Shown: positions 45,539 through 57,735 of the stretch, in pieces
Layout: each line of letters begins with the position of its first letter
How positions within the stretch are numbered: the stretch's first letter is position 1
Assembly (NCBI RefSeq): GCF_918797505.1
Contig: NC_092795.1
Coordinates: 34,025,131 to 34,089,130, forward strand
Direction: 5' to 3'
Origin: Bemisia tabaci
Taxonomy: Eukaryota; Arthropoda; Insecta; Hemiptera; Aleyrodidae
DNA: 64,000 bases
Translations under genes and position numbers: made by a program
The notes under the pieces: model-generated
What the model was told of the DNA's origin: nothing
Database searches by the model: none
The model's input: the letters and a program-made list of their open reading frames with translations, nothing else

Positions 45539-46469
45539 TAACTCGGTGAAGATTCGACGATAACGAAAGAAGCTGCTCCAGGTCAGCGATCTCGCCACTC
45601 GTCGTGAAGAGCAAGTGGTATGCCTCACTTCCGGTCCCGTTGGAGTGCGGAAATCCGCGAAGGAGTCTCGAGTGCGAAAACCCTCGAAAATGGAGCACCT
45701 CCGAGTCCGCAAGACGAGTCCGAATTCGGCGCGAGGCGTGACGTCACTCGCTATCTGCCGGGACTCCGCCCCCTCGGAGATACGGCATGAATGGACGAGT
45801 ACGTCGCCGTGAGTGATGATGTCAGGCGGAGGGGGCCGGTCGGTCTGCGATACGCATTCCGAGGATACGATTCACCGTCCGGGCGACCGGTAAAATCAGT
45901 CGTGGAATTCCTCCGGTTTCGGAGTCAATCCATCCGACGCCTTCGTCGTGGTCACACCGAGTCGTGCTGCCGTTCCGTCGCTCCACGCGTGTCCTCACGT
46001 GTTCGTCACGTGCGCCCGAGCATCGCGTTCGCGACCACGCCGGATTTTCGCCCATAACCTCGTTTCCCTCGCCTCCGATTTGTTTTCGTTTCTTATATTT
46101 TTAATTATTGACTCGGTCTTCTTTTTTCGCATTTCCTGTCACTCTCTTTACTACGGGTGAAATATAAGATCGAGGGGGTGGAAAGGTTATTCGGAATCAA
46201 GAAAAGAGTCCGTGGTTTTTTTTTTTTTTCTCTCAAGACTTTTCATCAAGCTGCAAGAAAAAACATTATTTTAATTTCGGGAGTTTTCCGACCCTTTTCA
46301 TCTTTACCCTCTTTTTTTGTTTACTTTTTAGTATCTTAGAAATTTAACTGTGCCTGAAGGACCCTCCCATTATTATTGATTCGTGACATACCTTCGTGCG
46401 GCGAGATTTACCCAAGCATTCGTTGTCGGGTTTCTTGTTATACTGAAAGTTGAAAAATCGTTTTTTAGC
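45539..46469. other. GC-rich DNA then AT-rich DNA
   Basis: CpG-rich from about 45560 to 46060 with overlapping ORFs on both strands. None is recognisable as a gene. Confidence 0.35.
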
Positions 46470-46470
46470 A

Positions 46471-46491
46471 CCCCCCCCCCCCCCCCCCCCC
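46471..46491 (+). repeat. 21-base poly-C
   Basis: One of many C or G homopolymers in this window, about 200 bp upstream of the possible first exon at 46695. Confidence 0.9.
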
Positions 46492-46694
46492 GTCAATATG
46501 TCTCGAAAAGTGGGGAAATAATAGGGTAAAACATGGTAAATTCGCTCCACGTTGGGAGCATTTCTAGTATTCACCGTTGAAGAGTGTTAATTCCTGGTCC
46601 CGTAGAACTTTCCTGAAGTTGAGCTTGTAACGACCAAGTGCTGTGATTTGTGATCGACCGCGGTTATTGAGACAGTTGGCGCCAGGAGCAAGGC

Positions 46695-46899
46695 ATGGTG
46701 TTGACGTTCCTGAAAATGGAGGCCGGCCACGAAGATTTCGATCACGATGAATATTCCCGCGAGAGGGCGCCCGCGGCCCACGCACCGGAGTTCCGCGTGT
46801 CCTGTTCCCACTCGGAGGGCCCGAGCGTGTCCCTGTCCGAAGATCTCACCCCTTCAATCAATGATCTCAGCAGAATCGGCGGTATTTGGTTTCCTCCAG
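46695..46899 (+). CDS. possible first coding exon, gene unknown
   Basis: The ATG at 46695 and a better-placed second ATG eight codons on (GAAAATGG context) open an acidic, His-rich reading, MEAGHEDFDHDEYSRERAPA, then SEGPSVSLSEDLTPSINDLS and RIGGIWFPP. A plausible donor CCAG/GTAGCG leaves phase 1. The block is GC-rich in an otherwise AT-rich setting and its composition suits a real N-terminus. I recognise no family. Overlapping minus-strand ORFs are open too, so GC bias alone could explain it. Confidence 0.3.
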
Positions 46900-49164
46900 G
46901 TAGCGTTTCTTTTTCCTCTTTTTTGGTCTTAGAATAATTGGTTTTCCTTTCGTCAAACATCAGCCCTCAGAGTAGCTCGAATTCTGAGTCAATATTCTAG
47001 GGATCGCGCGTTCTCGATTTAATTCCCTAGTGTAATACAGGGTGTCCCAGGATCATGTACGAATATTGAAGGAACCGATTCTTTGGGCGAAAAAAAGACG
47101 TTTTCGTGGTCCAACTTTTTTTCCAAAAACTCTTTCCTTGGGGGCCACTTGTTGGCGGACTTTGGGAAATCGAAATGAGGGGGTCTGCGGGGCCTCTCGA
47201 TTCCCCCAACCTGCCGAGAGAGGTCCGAAGACCCGTAAACATTTTGAAAATTCAGTATCTTGCACGTCCTTTCACAAGTTTTGTTTCTCTTTTTCTGTCT
47301 TTCAATCGAAACGTCTCGCAACTCATTTAGCTTGGAGGGGTTTATGTTCTAAGAGCCTAAAAGTGACATTTTGACCACCAGAATTGCCCCTCATTTTTTC
47401 TCACGTTAACCCTGGGGCATCCTTTGCAGGTCCGGTCTACTAAAAAAATATTGGGGCACGATTTGATCGGAAATAATTTTAGATGATTCTATTGTTATAG
47501 CCTTGCAAAGTTTACTTATGCTCGCGGTTTTCTGTTTTCTTCCTCTTCTTTTTACTAATCAAAAATCCGTGCATTACCCTTGAAGGGCGTGGGATTTTTC
47601 CCATCATGACCTTTGGCAGCTCTCAGAGCAGACTCCCCAAATCTCGAGTTCGTGCCATTGCCATATTCAGATATCTCTACTGGACCGATTTCTAAGGTAC
47701 TATAGCTTTTGGTAGGCCTGTAGACATAGGTTCGGTGTCATCTGATTTTCAAATTATGACTCCATTTTGTTTCTATTGGTGCCGCGAATCGTCTCTTCTA
47801 GAGCGCAGAGCGCTCGCAGGGGTTGATCTGTATTGTGACGTGGGGCTAAAAATCACGTTGCAATCCAGTCCGAAACATATCAAGATAGGTTTTCAACTAC
47901 AGTTCAAAACAGAATTCATTTAATTCTCTTTTCAATGTCAAAAAGTATCCAGTTCTGGGAACTCCAGTATCCCGGAACTTCTGCCCTAGAAGCATTCGAG
48001 GCTCTAATTTTGCTCTTGCGACAATGGGGCATCTCTTTCACACTGAGTAAACCATGAAAGTTCAAACGAGTGCTCGAGGGTAAGCTAAGACCTATTTTTA
48101 ACTCTTTACAATCTTGAAATATGAATTTAAGGTTACTGAAACACTCAGAACCAACTTCACAGATGCCGATATTGCTTTGCTTTCTATTTTGCTGAGAATC
48201 CTAAGAAGAAATCCCCGTAGAAATTCAGTGTTTCAAAATTCTGGAAAACTGGAAGAAGAGTTCATTCATAACTAAAACTGCGAGAAGTCAGGGACGTTTA
48301 TCCGTGTTTCCCTACAATCAATCAAGGGTTTACACGTTTTTTGTAGGGTTCACGCGGTTTTTGTATAGTCACCGATTCCCTAATTAACCAACATTTTTTT
48401 CACAAACATAAGGGTCAAGTTAGGAATTTTTATTATTTTGAAAGTTCAGTCCATGTACATTGCACGCTCCATGTCACGTGATTAATTCCTCTCTTTTCAT
48501 GCCAGCCCTCCTACTTTGTTAAGAATCATAGGTACCTGAACTCGTATTATTCATCTAATGTACAACTAGATCGGGAAAGTGTTAATTTTTCAAATAGTAA
48601 TTTGAAAAATTCGAAAAATGCTACAAGGGGGCAAAACATGTGACATTATCCATTTTTCATTAAATTTGTGTGTCCCATAAACAGTGTTCCTATGCTTTTC
48701 TCAACATATTCCCAGGATTTTGCTTTTGTTAAAAAAAAATAAAAAAAAAGTCAGTGCCCAAAAGTTCTCGAGCTTTATTTTAAAAAATTCCCTTTTTTAA
48801 ACTCAGTTATTATATACCCAGCACTCAGTCAACATACTTTAAAGTTATTCTTAAAAAGTAGAAAAAGAAGAAAAAATCCTGTGTCGGTGTTCCATTTTCA
48901 CAATTTTCGGAAGCTCGAAATTCAAGAAATATTTATCTATAAAATTTCACAAGTTTTTCAGCTCTTTAAAAAAAAATCCCTTTTTAACTCCGTTCTTCTC
49001 AATTTCCGGAGGCCTCATCAGTGCTCGGAATTTGTCCAAATCGCAGTCCTTCTCAAATTCAAGAATGTTTTATTGCAGAAGCTCGCCGCATCTCGAGTCG
49101 TCACACACAGTTGTTTTTTGAACTACTAAAATATACGTGTCGGCCCAATCGAAATCCCATGCTA
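46900..49164. other. no gene recognised
   Basis: A sequence starting CAGGGTGTCCCAGGATCATG at 47039 may be the end of a repeat. The ORFs at 47019-47374 sit in it on both strands. The remainder is AT-rich. Confidence 0.35.
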
Positions 49165-49511
49165 TTAAGTAGGTGAACAAGACCTATCAGAATTAAGAGA
49201 AAACCTTTTATCTTGATATCGTAGTGCTGTACGAAGTAAGCACGCACAAGATTTTCCTTTCTTCTTGTTGCATCCTTCACGCGACACATCTCGTTTGGAC
49301 CCAACGACTTTCAGCTCGATCGGAAAACTTGCAGGCTGATGATTCAGATCCGCCAAATTCGTGATTTCGTTTCTCTGTCGATCCCATGTTAACACATCAG
49401 AATGACTCACGATCAGTCCCGGAGGATAACGGCGTGTGCAATTGTGCATGTGATAATGAAGGATTCCGCAATATCCGCACTTTCTCTCGGTGGAAAAATC
49501 GGCATTGTCTT
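49165..49511 (-). CDS. unassigned Cys/His-rich ORF
   Basis: The minus-strand frame can be read from an Asp codon near 49511, with an ATG at 49449, to a stop at 49165. It holds ERKCGYCGILHYHMHNCTRR near its start, with Cys spacing of C-x2-C-x9-C and three nearby His. This is the same Cys spacing as retroelement CCHC zinc knuckles, but the His positions are shifted by one. It continues PPGLIVSHSDVLTWDRQRNE and LADLNHQPASFPIELKVVGS. The composition looks like protein. It might be a relic of a retroelement or of a zinc-binding gene. No neighbouring exon was found. Confidence 0.25.
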
Positions 49512-52500
49512 AATCGAGTATTCATATCGTTTTTCTATTACTTAATTCGCACAAGTTGAGTATAAGTGTCAGGATGAAACCCCCTGGTCTTTTCGTGGAT
49601 TGTGGTAAAAGAATCCAACTTGCCTCTATCAATTTTCACCCTTTTAAATTCACTCTAATAGCTTTTCTTCTTCTTTTTTATCGCCTACCATAAGGAGGGA
49701 TTTTTTTTTCTTCAATCGTCCTGACTTATTTATCGTGTTACTTACGTTTCCGCGTAAAGTTGTTGAGTCGGTGATGTGTCGGATTTTCCCGTTGCATCAC
49801 GGCTGCAACAACCGATTAGTTAGTCGTTAATTTTTTTCGGGGTGGTCGAGGAAGAAGGGGGGGGGGGGGGGCATGTTGGGCGTCGCGTCGGGTCACTAAA
49901 CCATGGGAAAGTGGACTCTCCGCGGTGATGCGGGGAATTCCCCATAGCCTCGCATCGCTCGATACCAGGACATTTACAACACTTCTTCTTGCTCAGCACC
50001 GTCATTAACACCGTTGACTCTTTTACCGTCATTTCACTTGATTTTTCCGTTGCAAATCCAATGTGTTAACATTATCCCAAAAGAAAACTGAAAACTCCAT
50101 TCATATCATACCAGTAATAATATGTATTTCTACTCAATTTTTTCCCCTCCCTTCTTCCTTTTTTGTATTCGCCGCAATAACTCGGCGGAATATCTTTTTA
50201 AGTAAAAAGGACGTAGTTACTGGGTGTCCTAAGTATGCGTGTAGTATTTCTGCAGCCTGATTGTTGAAATTTATGTCGGCATGACAAGAATCGAAAATCG
50301 ATATTTTACACGGCGCAGATAGGGCTGTGTCTTGTCTCATCGTGCCGACATAGCCAGTTAAAGTTTCTACAATCCGGCTACTGCAAGTTAGTTTATTGAA
50401 TTTTATTCGTTTTTGTTTTTCTATTTATATTTATCTATGTTTATTTTATTTTTGATTTTGCGTTCTTTTTTTCTACATTTACAATTTTTTCTTTTTTAGT
50501 TTGAACTCTCTGTGGGAACCACTAATTTTAGTCGTTTGCCTAATTTAATTTTTGTTTTCCCCCCTCCCCATCTGCATCGGGCTCATGGTGCCTACTTTCT
50601 ACAGGTGTAGAAAACTCTGTACCGTTAGGGATTTCGGAGAAAAGCCAGAAGTTTTTTCCGCGCAGTTTTTAGACACCCTAGAGCATTTTTAGACACTTTT
50701 AGTGTATTTTCCGAAGGAAATACACTATTGCATTTTTTTTATTATCTTTTGCCGCGCACCGGTGAATTATGTGATTCCGGGGGTCACTCATACGTCATGA
50801 CAGCGGGTGGTGGGGGGGGGGGGGGGGGGGGGGGCGTGGATGACGCGGCGGATGCCTCGAGCGGCCGGAGCAGCGTGACGTCTGACGTCATGACCGCTTA
50901 AGTCACCGATTCCCAGAATCCGCGACACTAGTCATTCCGTTCCCCACCGCGCCGCTCAACCAGTCGATACATCGAGCAGAAAGAGAGGCTGCGAATGAGC
51001 GCGGGAATGAATGCATGCGCGGCAAATTACAGCTTTGTTTCAAGTTCTTTTCTCTTCAGTTTGGACCCGTTAATATCCTAATCCCGTGTGAAATACCTAT
51101 AACGATCATTCGAAGTCACGGTTAAAATTGGGGCGTATTGTAACTGTCAAACGTGGAGCTCCTGCGCCCCTTTAAGGCTTTGCGTTTTAAGGACTCGGTC
51201 CTATAGAAAATTTCGCGAGGGGAAGGGGCGGATGGAGGGCCCGGGGGGCTTATCCAAGAAAATTTTCGAAATTTTAAAGAATCTATTATGCAGCTTGAGT
51301 TCATTTCAGCATGAACAATCACCAAATACAAGCGTCCTTTCATCCTCTCTACTCCGTCCCTTGTTTCGTCCTTCCTTCCCTTCTTTTTTCGGGTGAAGGG
51401 GGGGGGGGGGTACTTTCCGGCGTTATGAGAGAGTTCACCTCTATATCCAGTCCAACCACCGTAATTGCTTATAACCGAATTCTCGTAGGAAATATTTTTT
51501 TTTTAGGTTGTCAAATTTTTAGGGGGAGTTTTTTAGGATTGGGTCGGGGTGGCTACCGCCACCTAGAATCCCCCGTAGATACTTATGCGGTGACCACTTA
51601 GACATCTACGGTAGTCCTTCAAAGATTCTGGAGCTTTTATTAATGATCTCACTCCTAAGTGGGATCTCAGCGTTTCCATATTGAGACTGGGGTGCCCCAT
51701 CCGCAAAAATTCCTCGCCGCCTCCTAGTGCCCCCCCCCCCCCCCCCGCCCCGCACGATAAAATCACGGGTTTCCGGGATCGGGTTCTTGGAATAGGGTCT
51801 GCGAGCGCGAGCGGAATTTAGCGGATTCCGGGATCGGGGCGCGGGCGACCGGGGCGCGCCCTGGTGGCGGGCAGCGGAACCAACAGCTGTTTTGACGTCA
51901 CACCAGCTGGCTGGTGGGCCGCAAGTGGCGGGCGCGCCGCGGTGCCCGACGGGGCGGGGGCGACGCGAGGTCGAACGTTCGGGAGGGGCGCGGGGCGCTC
52001 GACGCGGCAACGCGGCCTCCCTAGCGGGTCTGGGTATCGACCTCCCTCATCGCGTCGAACGTTGCACCATTTCTGGTCCCTCTTGCCGTCCCCTCCGCAC
52101 AGTGGTCCGGCCTCCCCGTATCCAGAGTTCGCGCCTGCGGGCCCGATGAGCGGAGCCCGAGACGTCCATAAGTAGTTAACTCGCAGAGATGCATCGGCGG
52201 GGCTACTAAGTGGGGGTGGTTTTGGCCCCCTATTATTTGAAATTTTATCCTTTTTCCTCTTCACAAATTTCGGAACTGGTAGTATAATCTAGCCCCCGAT
52301 TTGGACCTACAATACAACTCAAAATTGCCATGCTACACAATGCAAAACGAGAAGAAAGGAGGAGTACAGTTTAATGCAGTACGAAACCCACAAATTTTTA
52401 CTTTCTCGCTCCCCTAGGGTAGAGGAAGTATTGTCATCCTGCAAGGGGGGGGGGGGGTGTTGAAATTGCATAATTTCTGGACGTTTTAAGGTCCCAGGAG

Positions 52501-53404
52501 TCAAAATAACCGTACTTGGTAAAATGTGTGTCTGTCCGTCAGGCGTCCCCCAAATCCGTCTACAGCTATATTTCAGAATCTATCTGTTCGATTTTATTCA
52601 AAATTTGCAGAAAACACCATATCTATGGTCTCCTTATTTGATGTTCGTTTACGGCAGGGTGGCGTCAAAATGCATCTAGAACGCAGTCAATTTTTCGAAA
52701 TTTTCCGGGGGAGGCCCCTGCCCCTCGCGGCCTTCTGGCACAGGAAGCTATTTTATATCCCTTCGGTAACATAAAGTTCCTCCCGTCCTCATTTCTTTGG
52801 TCAGCCTCATCGGCAATTCTTAAGAAATTTAGCCTCTTTTCTTTCTTTTCCTCCTCCCCTCTTCCTTTCTCAGCTTTCCTGAAACTTTTTTTTTTTAGGG
52901 GGGGGGGATCAACATGTTTCCTTAACTACGAAAAAATCTGTAACCCCTTTTATTCTACAATTATTTTTTTGTCTCAGAAGAGGAGAGGCGTCAGAAGATA
53001 TTATCCTGGTTGGATTGGAATTGAAGCGCGGAGTCGCGGGGGACAGGTTCCCGAAGCACAGCGTGGCGGGGGTTAACACGATCTATGCCACGGCGGCGCG
53101 CGTGGCGCGGCGCAGCGTCGCGTTTTTCGCACCCCCCCCCCCCTCCCCCATCCTCCTCGGGCCTCCGGAGGCCTGTATTATTCGCTCTTGCTCAATTTTG
53201 CATTTTGTCTGGCAATCATTACTCTTGCCGCTCCGACGCGACGCGGCGCGGCGGATGGGGCGCCAGGCAGGGATCCCCTACTGCTAGGGATGGGACGGGC
53301 GCGGGCTCGGGGATGACGAAAGTTTTCGGCGGTCACCGGGGGTGCCAGTTGCGCTTGTTTTTCACCCGATTCTCACGCGCGCTTCAGGGATGCCCATGAG
53401 GTTG
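49512..53404. other. mixed DNA with poly-G tracts and GC islands
   Basis: Contains G or C runs at about 49859, 50812-50834, 51401, 51730 and 52447, and a strong GC/CpG-rich island at about 51780-52160 that could mark a promoter. ORFs in the island are open on both strands and are not credible on their own. Confidence 0.4.
50812..50834 (+). repeat. 23-base poly-G
   Basis: An uninterrupted G run preceded by GGGTGGT, potentially G-quadruplex forming and hard to sequence. Confidence 0.9.
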
Positions 53405-53895
53405 TAGCGTAAGGTTTCTCGACGTCATCACACCTTATGGGAGGCATGTAGGAAACTCGTAAATGTTTTGTTGCCTTGTCGCTGTTCGAAATCAAATAGA
53501 GCTTTGCAAATTTTGGACCGCGTTACACTTTTAGGGGTGACTTAGTTAGTTTCGATGTATTCTTTGGCACGGGAGCTCGGAGAAATTCCATCACATCACT
53601 AGGCGTTTTCGAAAAATTAGAATTTTCCACGCACATGGACATTTCCGGGGTTTTAGCGTAAGGTTTCTCGACGTCATCACACCTTATGGGAGGCATGTAG
53701 GAAACTCGTAAATTTTTTGCTGCCTTGTCACTGTTCGAAATCAAACAAATGGAGCTTTGCAAATTTTGGACTGCGTTACACTTTTACGAGTTAATTTCGA
53801 TGTAATCTTCGGCACGGGAGCTCGGAGGAATTCCATCCCATCAGTAGGCGTTTTTGGAAAATTCGAATTTCCCTCGTGCATGGACATTTCCGGCG
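53405..53895 (+). repeat. tandem duplication of about 249 bp
   Basis: TAGCGTAAGGTTTCTCGACG starts at 53405 and 53654. Both units go on through CCTTATGGGAGGCATGTAGG, GCACGGGAGCTCGGAG and CATGGACATTTCCGG. The copies differ by scattered substitutions and a short deletion in the second. Confidence 0.9.
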
Positions 53896-54476
53896 AAATT
53901 CGATTTTCCGGAAAACGAATGCATGATAGGAAAAAGCCAATTTCATCCTTGGATTGAACAGCAAAAATTATACGAGCATCGCCCTTCTATATCTGTAGGG
54001 ATTTCACTCACTTCTCCCGTTTGCGAAGTTTTTCCAGTTGAACTGCCCTCATTGTAAAAAATCCGCTAGTCAGCAGCATGTTAATCTTATGCGGTAGTTT
54101 CGGGTGTAAAACGAAGGATGAACGAATTTTGACGTCTCCCGTCCCTTAAACTTTTTACTACAGAATCTGAAAATTACTTTCAATTTTTTTTTAAAAAATG
54201 CCAATTCTTAGAAGAATCAAGCCTGTAAGAGCACAAAAAAAAGAAAGAAGAAGAAAAGTACGTTTGTTCGTCCTTCTTAACGTAACCCTTGAAACACTCT
54301 GTGTAAGTTTCAGCAGTCAAAAAATGATCACACGATTAGCGGAATCGACCCATTCCGTCCCTTCAATTTCGATGCCTATCGATCCTGAGAGAGTGATCAG
54401 GAATTGGTTCATTTATTTGTTTAAATTAAAGTCATGATTTTCAATGCGACAGCCCCACCCTTGGAGCAGTGGCGAG
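53896..54476. other. AT-rich DNA, nothing recognised
   Basis: An 80-codon ORF at 54198-54437 has no family signature. Confidence 0.4.
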
Positions 54477-54558
54477 GTGTGAACAATCGATTTTCGACAT
54501 TTTCTCACTTGAAACTATGAAAAAGAATCTATTATTAAGGTGTACCCTATTTATCGAT

Positions 54559-54902
54559 CAGTGTTCGAAATTCATAGTTTAGTTTCAGGAGCCATGTGGC
54601 TCATCAAGCTCGATTTTTAGGGGCTATGGAAAATTTTTTTAGGGGCCAAATCGACTTTTTGTCTACATCACGGCGCATTCAGTGAAAAAGTTCGACGCAA
54701 GATGTTTTAGTTACAGAACAAGCAGCTGTAACCTTGGGAGAAATGTCGAAAAATCTCTGAACAGAAAAATTAGGATTTTTTTTCTAGGGAGGGGCGGGGG
54801 ATTTTTAGGGGCCACGTTGGCGCAGAGCCTTCATGTTTTAAGCGCCATGACCGATTTCTTAGGCGCATTTGGCGCGTTAGCGCCCATGAGTTTCGAACAC
54901 TG
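54559..54902. mobile_element. hAT-like element, CAGTGTTCGAA family, nested
   Basis: The ends are CAGTGTTCGAAATTCAT and ATGAGTTTCGAACACTG, flanked by TTATCGAT and TTATCGGT (7 of 8). It contains AGGGGCCA and GGCGC repeats and no transposase. Confidence 0.85.
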
Positions 54903-54964
54903 TTATCGGTCCTTTCCCGTACGTTTAAACGGGCAGATCAATCGATTTATCGAAAAACACGCCA

Positions 54965-55196
54965 CACTGGAAAAAAAAAACACATTGGATCTAGAGTCCA
55001 GACTCTTAAAAACATCGACAAGAAAAAATACTCTTGATTCAATCGGATTTTTGCTTAAATCAAGAACCAAGCCTCTTAATTTGAGCGGATTTCCTTTTGA
55101 TTTAAGCTTAAATCTGATTGAATCAAGAGTATTTTTTCCTGTCAATGTTTTCAAGAGTCTGGACTCGAGATCCAATGTATTTTTTTTTTTCCAGTG
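54965..55196. mobile_element. palindromic MITE, CACTGG family, copy 3, nested
   Basis: The ends are CACTGGAAAAAAAAAA and TTTTTTTTTTCCAGTG. CACGCCA flanks both sides (54958-54964 and 55197-55203), a 7-8 bp duplication cut into the host element's right end. Confidence 0.9.
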
Positions 55197-55206
55197 CACG
55201 CCACTG

Positions 55207-55853
55207 CCGTGAAGGCGGGACCTGGAAAGCGAAAATCCAGGATGTTTCTTTTGTAAGTGGCCTGATGACGTTCGGGCACCGGTCGATTCTCATGTCTGGC
55301 CACAGAGAGAGAAGGAGCGACCCTCGAGGGGAGGGCGGGGGATTTTTCACGGCGACCGCGGACCCCCTCGCACGGGCTCTCGTCAATCAATCATCTGTTT
55401 ACCTTCGCCTTGGCGACACCTATTTTTGTTGTCGCATCCTCGAGAGGTCGCCGACCCCCAACCCCGACGAAAACTGACCAATCCACGGCCGCGCAACACG
55501 TCCGCGGACACACTCGCAACTCGTCGGCGAGTCCACGGTCCGCTCAAAGCCTCCCTTCGTCCTCAGCGCCCTCGGATTTTTTGCTCCTGAACTACGTGTA
55601 TGCAACCTCGAAAAACTTCCAGAAATCAGGGAAAAGTGAAGAGTTTCTTCTTTTTCTCGCCCGCCGCCACGCGCCAATAAATAAGAGTCTATGCCGTTCT
55701 AAAATTAGTAGCCAGCGAACTCGTCTGGCAAAGAAGTCGCAGAGTTCTCAGAACCTACTCAGGGGTGTCAAAGTTTTAACTTGCATTTTCAAGATGATGG
55801 ACATATGGGAGATTTCTTCGAATTCAGAAAACTGAAGATAACCCCTCTTTTAC
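55207..55853. other. GC-rich then mixed DNA
   Basis: CpG-rich to about 55560. The 141-codon + strand ORF at 55410-55835 is Ser/Arg-rich with no recognisable domain and I do not call it. Confidence 0.35.
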
Positions 55854-56208
55854 ACGGAGAAAAAAACTTGTGCGTGGGACCCTATGTTTAGGTCATATAG
55901 ATCTCTGAAGTTTTCGGATTGAGCATCCGAATACTTAAGGTCCAGCTGCTTAGGTTTGGATCACACATCTGAAACTTCAGTTCTTACATCTGAAGTACTT
56001 CGGTTTTCACATCCGAAAAATTTCGGTTCTCACACCCGAAGTAATTCGGTCCTCACATCTGAAGTACTTCAGATGTAAGAGCTGAAGTTTCAGATGTGTG
56101 ATCCGAACCTCGATAGCTAGACCTAAAGTGTTCAGATGCTCAATCTGAAAACTTCAGAGATCCATATGACTTAAACTTCGGGTCCCACGCACGAGGTTTT
56201 TTCTCCGT
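55854..56208. mobile_element. palindromic MITE, ACGGAGAAAAAAAC family, copy 1
   Basis: The ends are ACGGAGAAAAAAACTTGTGC and GCACGAGGTTTTTTCTCCGT. The interior is nearly wholly palindromic with many TCTGAAGTACTTCGG motifs. Confidence 0.85.
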
Positions 56209-56218
56209 ATGTGATCCT

Positions 56219-56281
56219 AATTCTTTACCATAGCTTCAAATGGCGAGATATCGATAATCGATCATTCACGCCACGCCACTG
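56219..56281. mobile_element. right-end fragment of the CAGTGGCGTGG hAT-like MITE
   Basis: GAGATATCGATAATCGATC and CACGCCACGCCACTG match the right end of the 58839-59002 copy. The left half is absent. Confidence 0.75.
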
Positions 56282-56293
56282 ATGTTCGTGTTG

Positions 56294-56558
56294 CACAGGA
56301 TAAAAAAACTTCTCGACTTTCCAGACTCGAAGTTGAGGTCATATGGATCTCTGAAGTTTTCGGATCATATATCGAAAAACTTGAGGTCGAGCTACCGAAG
56401 TTCGGGTCAGACATCTGAAGTACTTCGATATATACCGAAGGGTTCGGGTCACACATCTGAAGTACTCCGGTACATACCGAAGTGCCTCGATGTCTGACCA
56501 AAACTTCGGCAGCTCGACCTCAACTTTGGGTCCCATGCACAAAGTTTTTTTCTCCGTG
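56294..56558. mobile_element. palindromic MITE, ACGGAGAAAAAAAC family, copy 2 (diverged)
   Basis: It shares TCATATGGATCTCTGAAGTT, ACATCTGAAGTACTTCG and GTTTTTTTCTCCGTG with copy 1. Confidence 0.75.
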
Positions 56559-57415
56559 ATACACGGGCGTTGCAGGCGCTCTGATTTTCCCAAGCACAAC
56601 GTATGGCTGCGTGTTTATCGTTAGTTCTCGATAGTTTTCCACCTGTAACATTTATGCATAGTCTTTTTACCCTGAAATCATCGGAGTTCGAATGAGCCGG
56701 TTTGCACCACGGCAGCGTTGCCAAATCGTGCAAATTTTCCATCAAAAACATTTCCACGGAGGCATCGAGTGGATTTTACGTGGAGAAGCGATGTTTCATA
56801 ATGGAATGAAACGGAGGAAAAACAGTTTTGCCAACGCGCAAGAATGCCCACCGAGCATGGGAATGCTGACAGGGCGCTGTTCCTCTTCCCGGCGGGCTCG
56901 GCATTCGGTGTATTTCCTCCACCTAGGCCCATCATTAATAATCGATTGATATCGATAGTTCCAAATCCGTTTAAAGGGACGATGTTGTCAACTCGCGAGA
57001 AAAGCCTTTGGCGGCGCGGCGGTGGGAGCCGCTGGCGGGACGATAATCCTCTTGTTAATTAAGTTCTTAACATGGGCAGGCTTTAATGTCCGATGACCGA
57101 TGAGCGTTTCCGATTCCGGTGGCAAGTAGGGCTCTAGGCCTGCCTCCCCCCGGGGGCGAAGGGAGGGGGGAGGGGAGACTGCGGAAGTGCAGGAGGATCG
57201 CGACGGGTAACCCAGTTTCGCGGGCGCATGGTCGATAGCCGAGGAGTCCGCCCTCCGTGCGGGGAAAGGGGCAGGGGGAAAGTTGGGGGTTACCTGGTCG
57301 CTGCATGCATATTACCCCGAGCCGAGCCGCCCGAGCGTGTGTCGTTGTGTGAGTGCATGTTTCATCGTCCGCCGCCTTCGCAATGTTCCCTTTGCAGGGT
57401 GTTCGTTCGGCCGCA
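56559..57415. other. mixed DNA with a GC/CpG-rich island
   Basis: GC-rich from about 56980 to 57330. ORFs on both strands overlap and none is recognisable. Confidence 0.4.
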
Positions 57416-57424
57416 AGGTCTGGC

Positions 57425-57735
57425 TAGAGTCCCTTTATACTGAGAGTCAAGACAATTTGAATCCATTTCTGATTGGTTCCCGTATTTTAGGCCTCCACAG
57501 TGTCACAAACGGGAATAAAGATTACATTTTCACCAATTGCAAAGATTATATTCTAGAATGGACCAGGGAATTACGGGTTCGGCAAGGAACAAACGGAATG
57601 AGAGGAGGAACGGAGAAAGGCATTTGAGAATGGGCCGATCAAAGATTACGAAAAACGTTCAATTTCTGTAATCTTTATTCCCGTTTGTGACATCCATGAG
57701 CCGAATTGTCTTGACTCTCAGTATAAAGGGACTCT
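57425..57735. mobile_element. TAGAGTCCCTTTATA MITE, copy 2, 9-bp TSD
   Basis: It is flanked by AGGTCTGGC on both sides (57416-57424 and 57736-57744), in the opposite orientation to the copy at 45217-45529. The interior again has CACAAACGGGAATAAAGATT and the inverse. Confidence 0.94.

Larger units (their letters stand above)
54477..55206. mobile_element. hAT-like MITE (CAGTGGCGTGG family) carrying two insertions
   Basis: The left end is CAGTGGCGAGGTGTG and the right end CACGCCACTG. Interior GAACAATCGATTTTCGACA and ATCAATCGATTTATCG match the 5344-5507 copy. The flanks CCTTGGAG and CCGTGAAG agree at 6 of 8 bases. Insertions at 54559-54902 and 54965-55196 account for the extra length. Confidence 0.82.

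Noticed and set aside
51606..52264. GC-rich ORFs on both strands (up to 148 codons)
   Set aside because: Pro/Arg/Ala-rich and open on both strands, as expected from GC bias.
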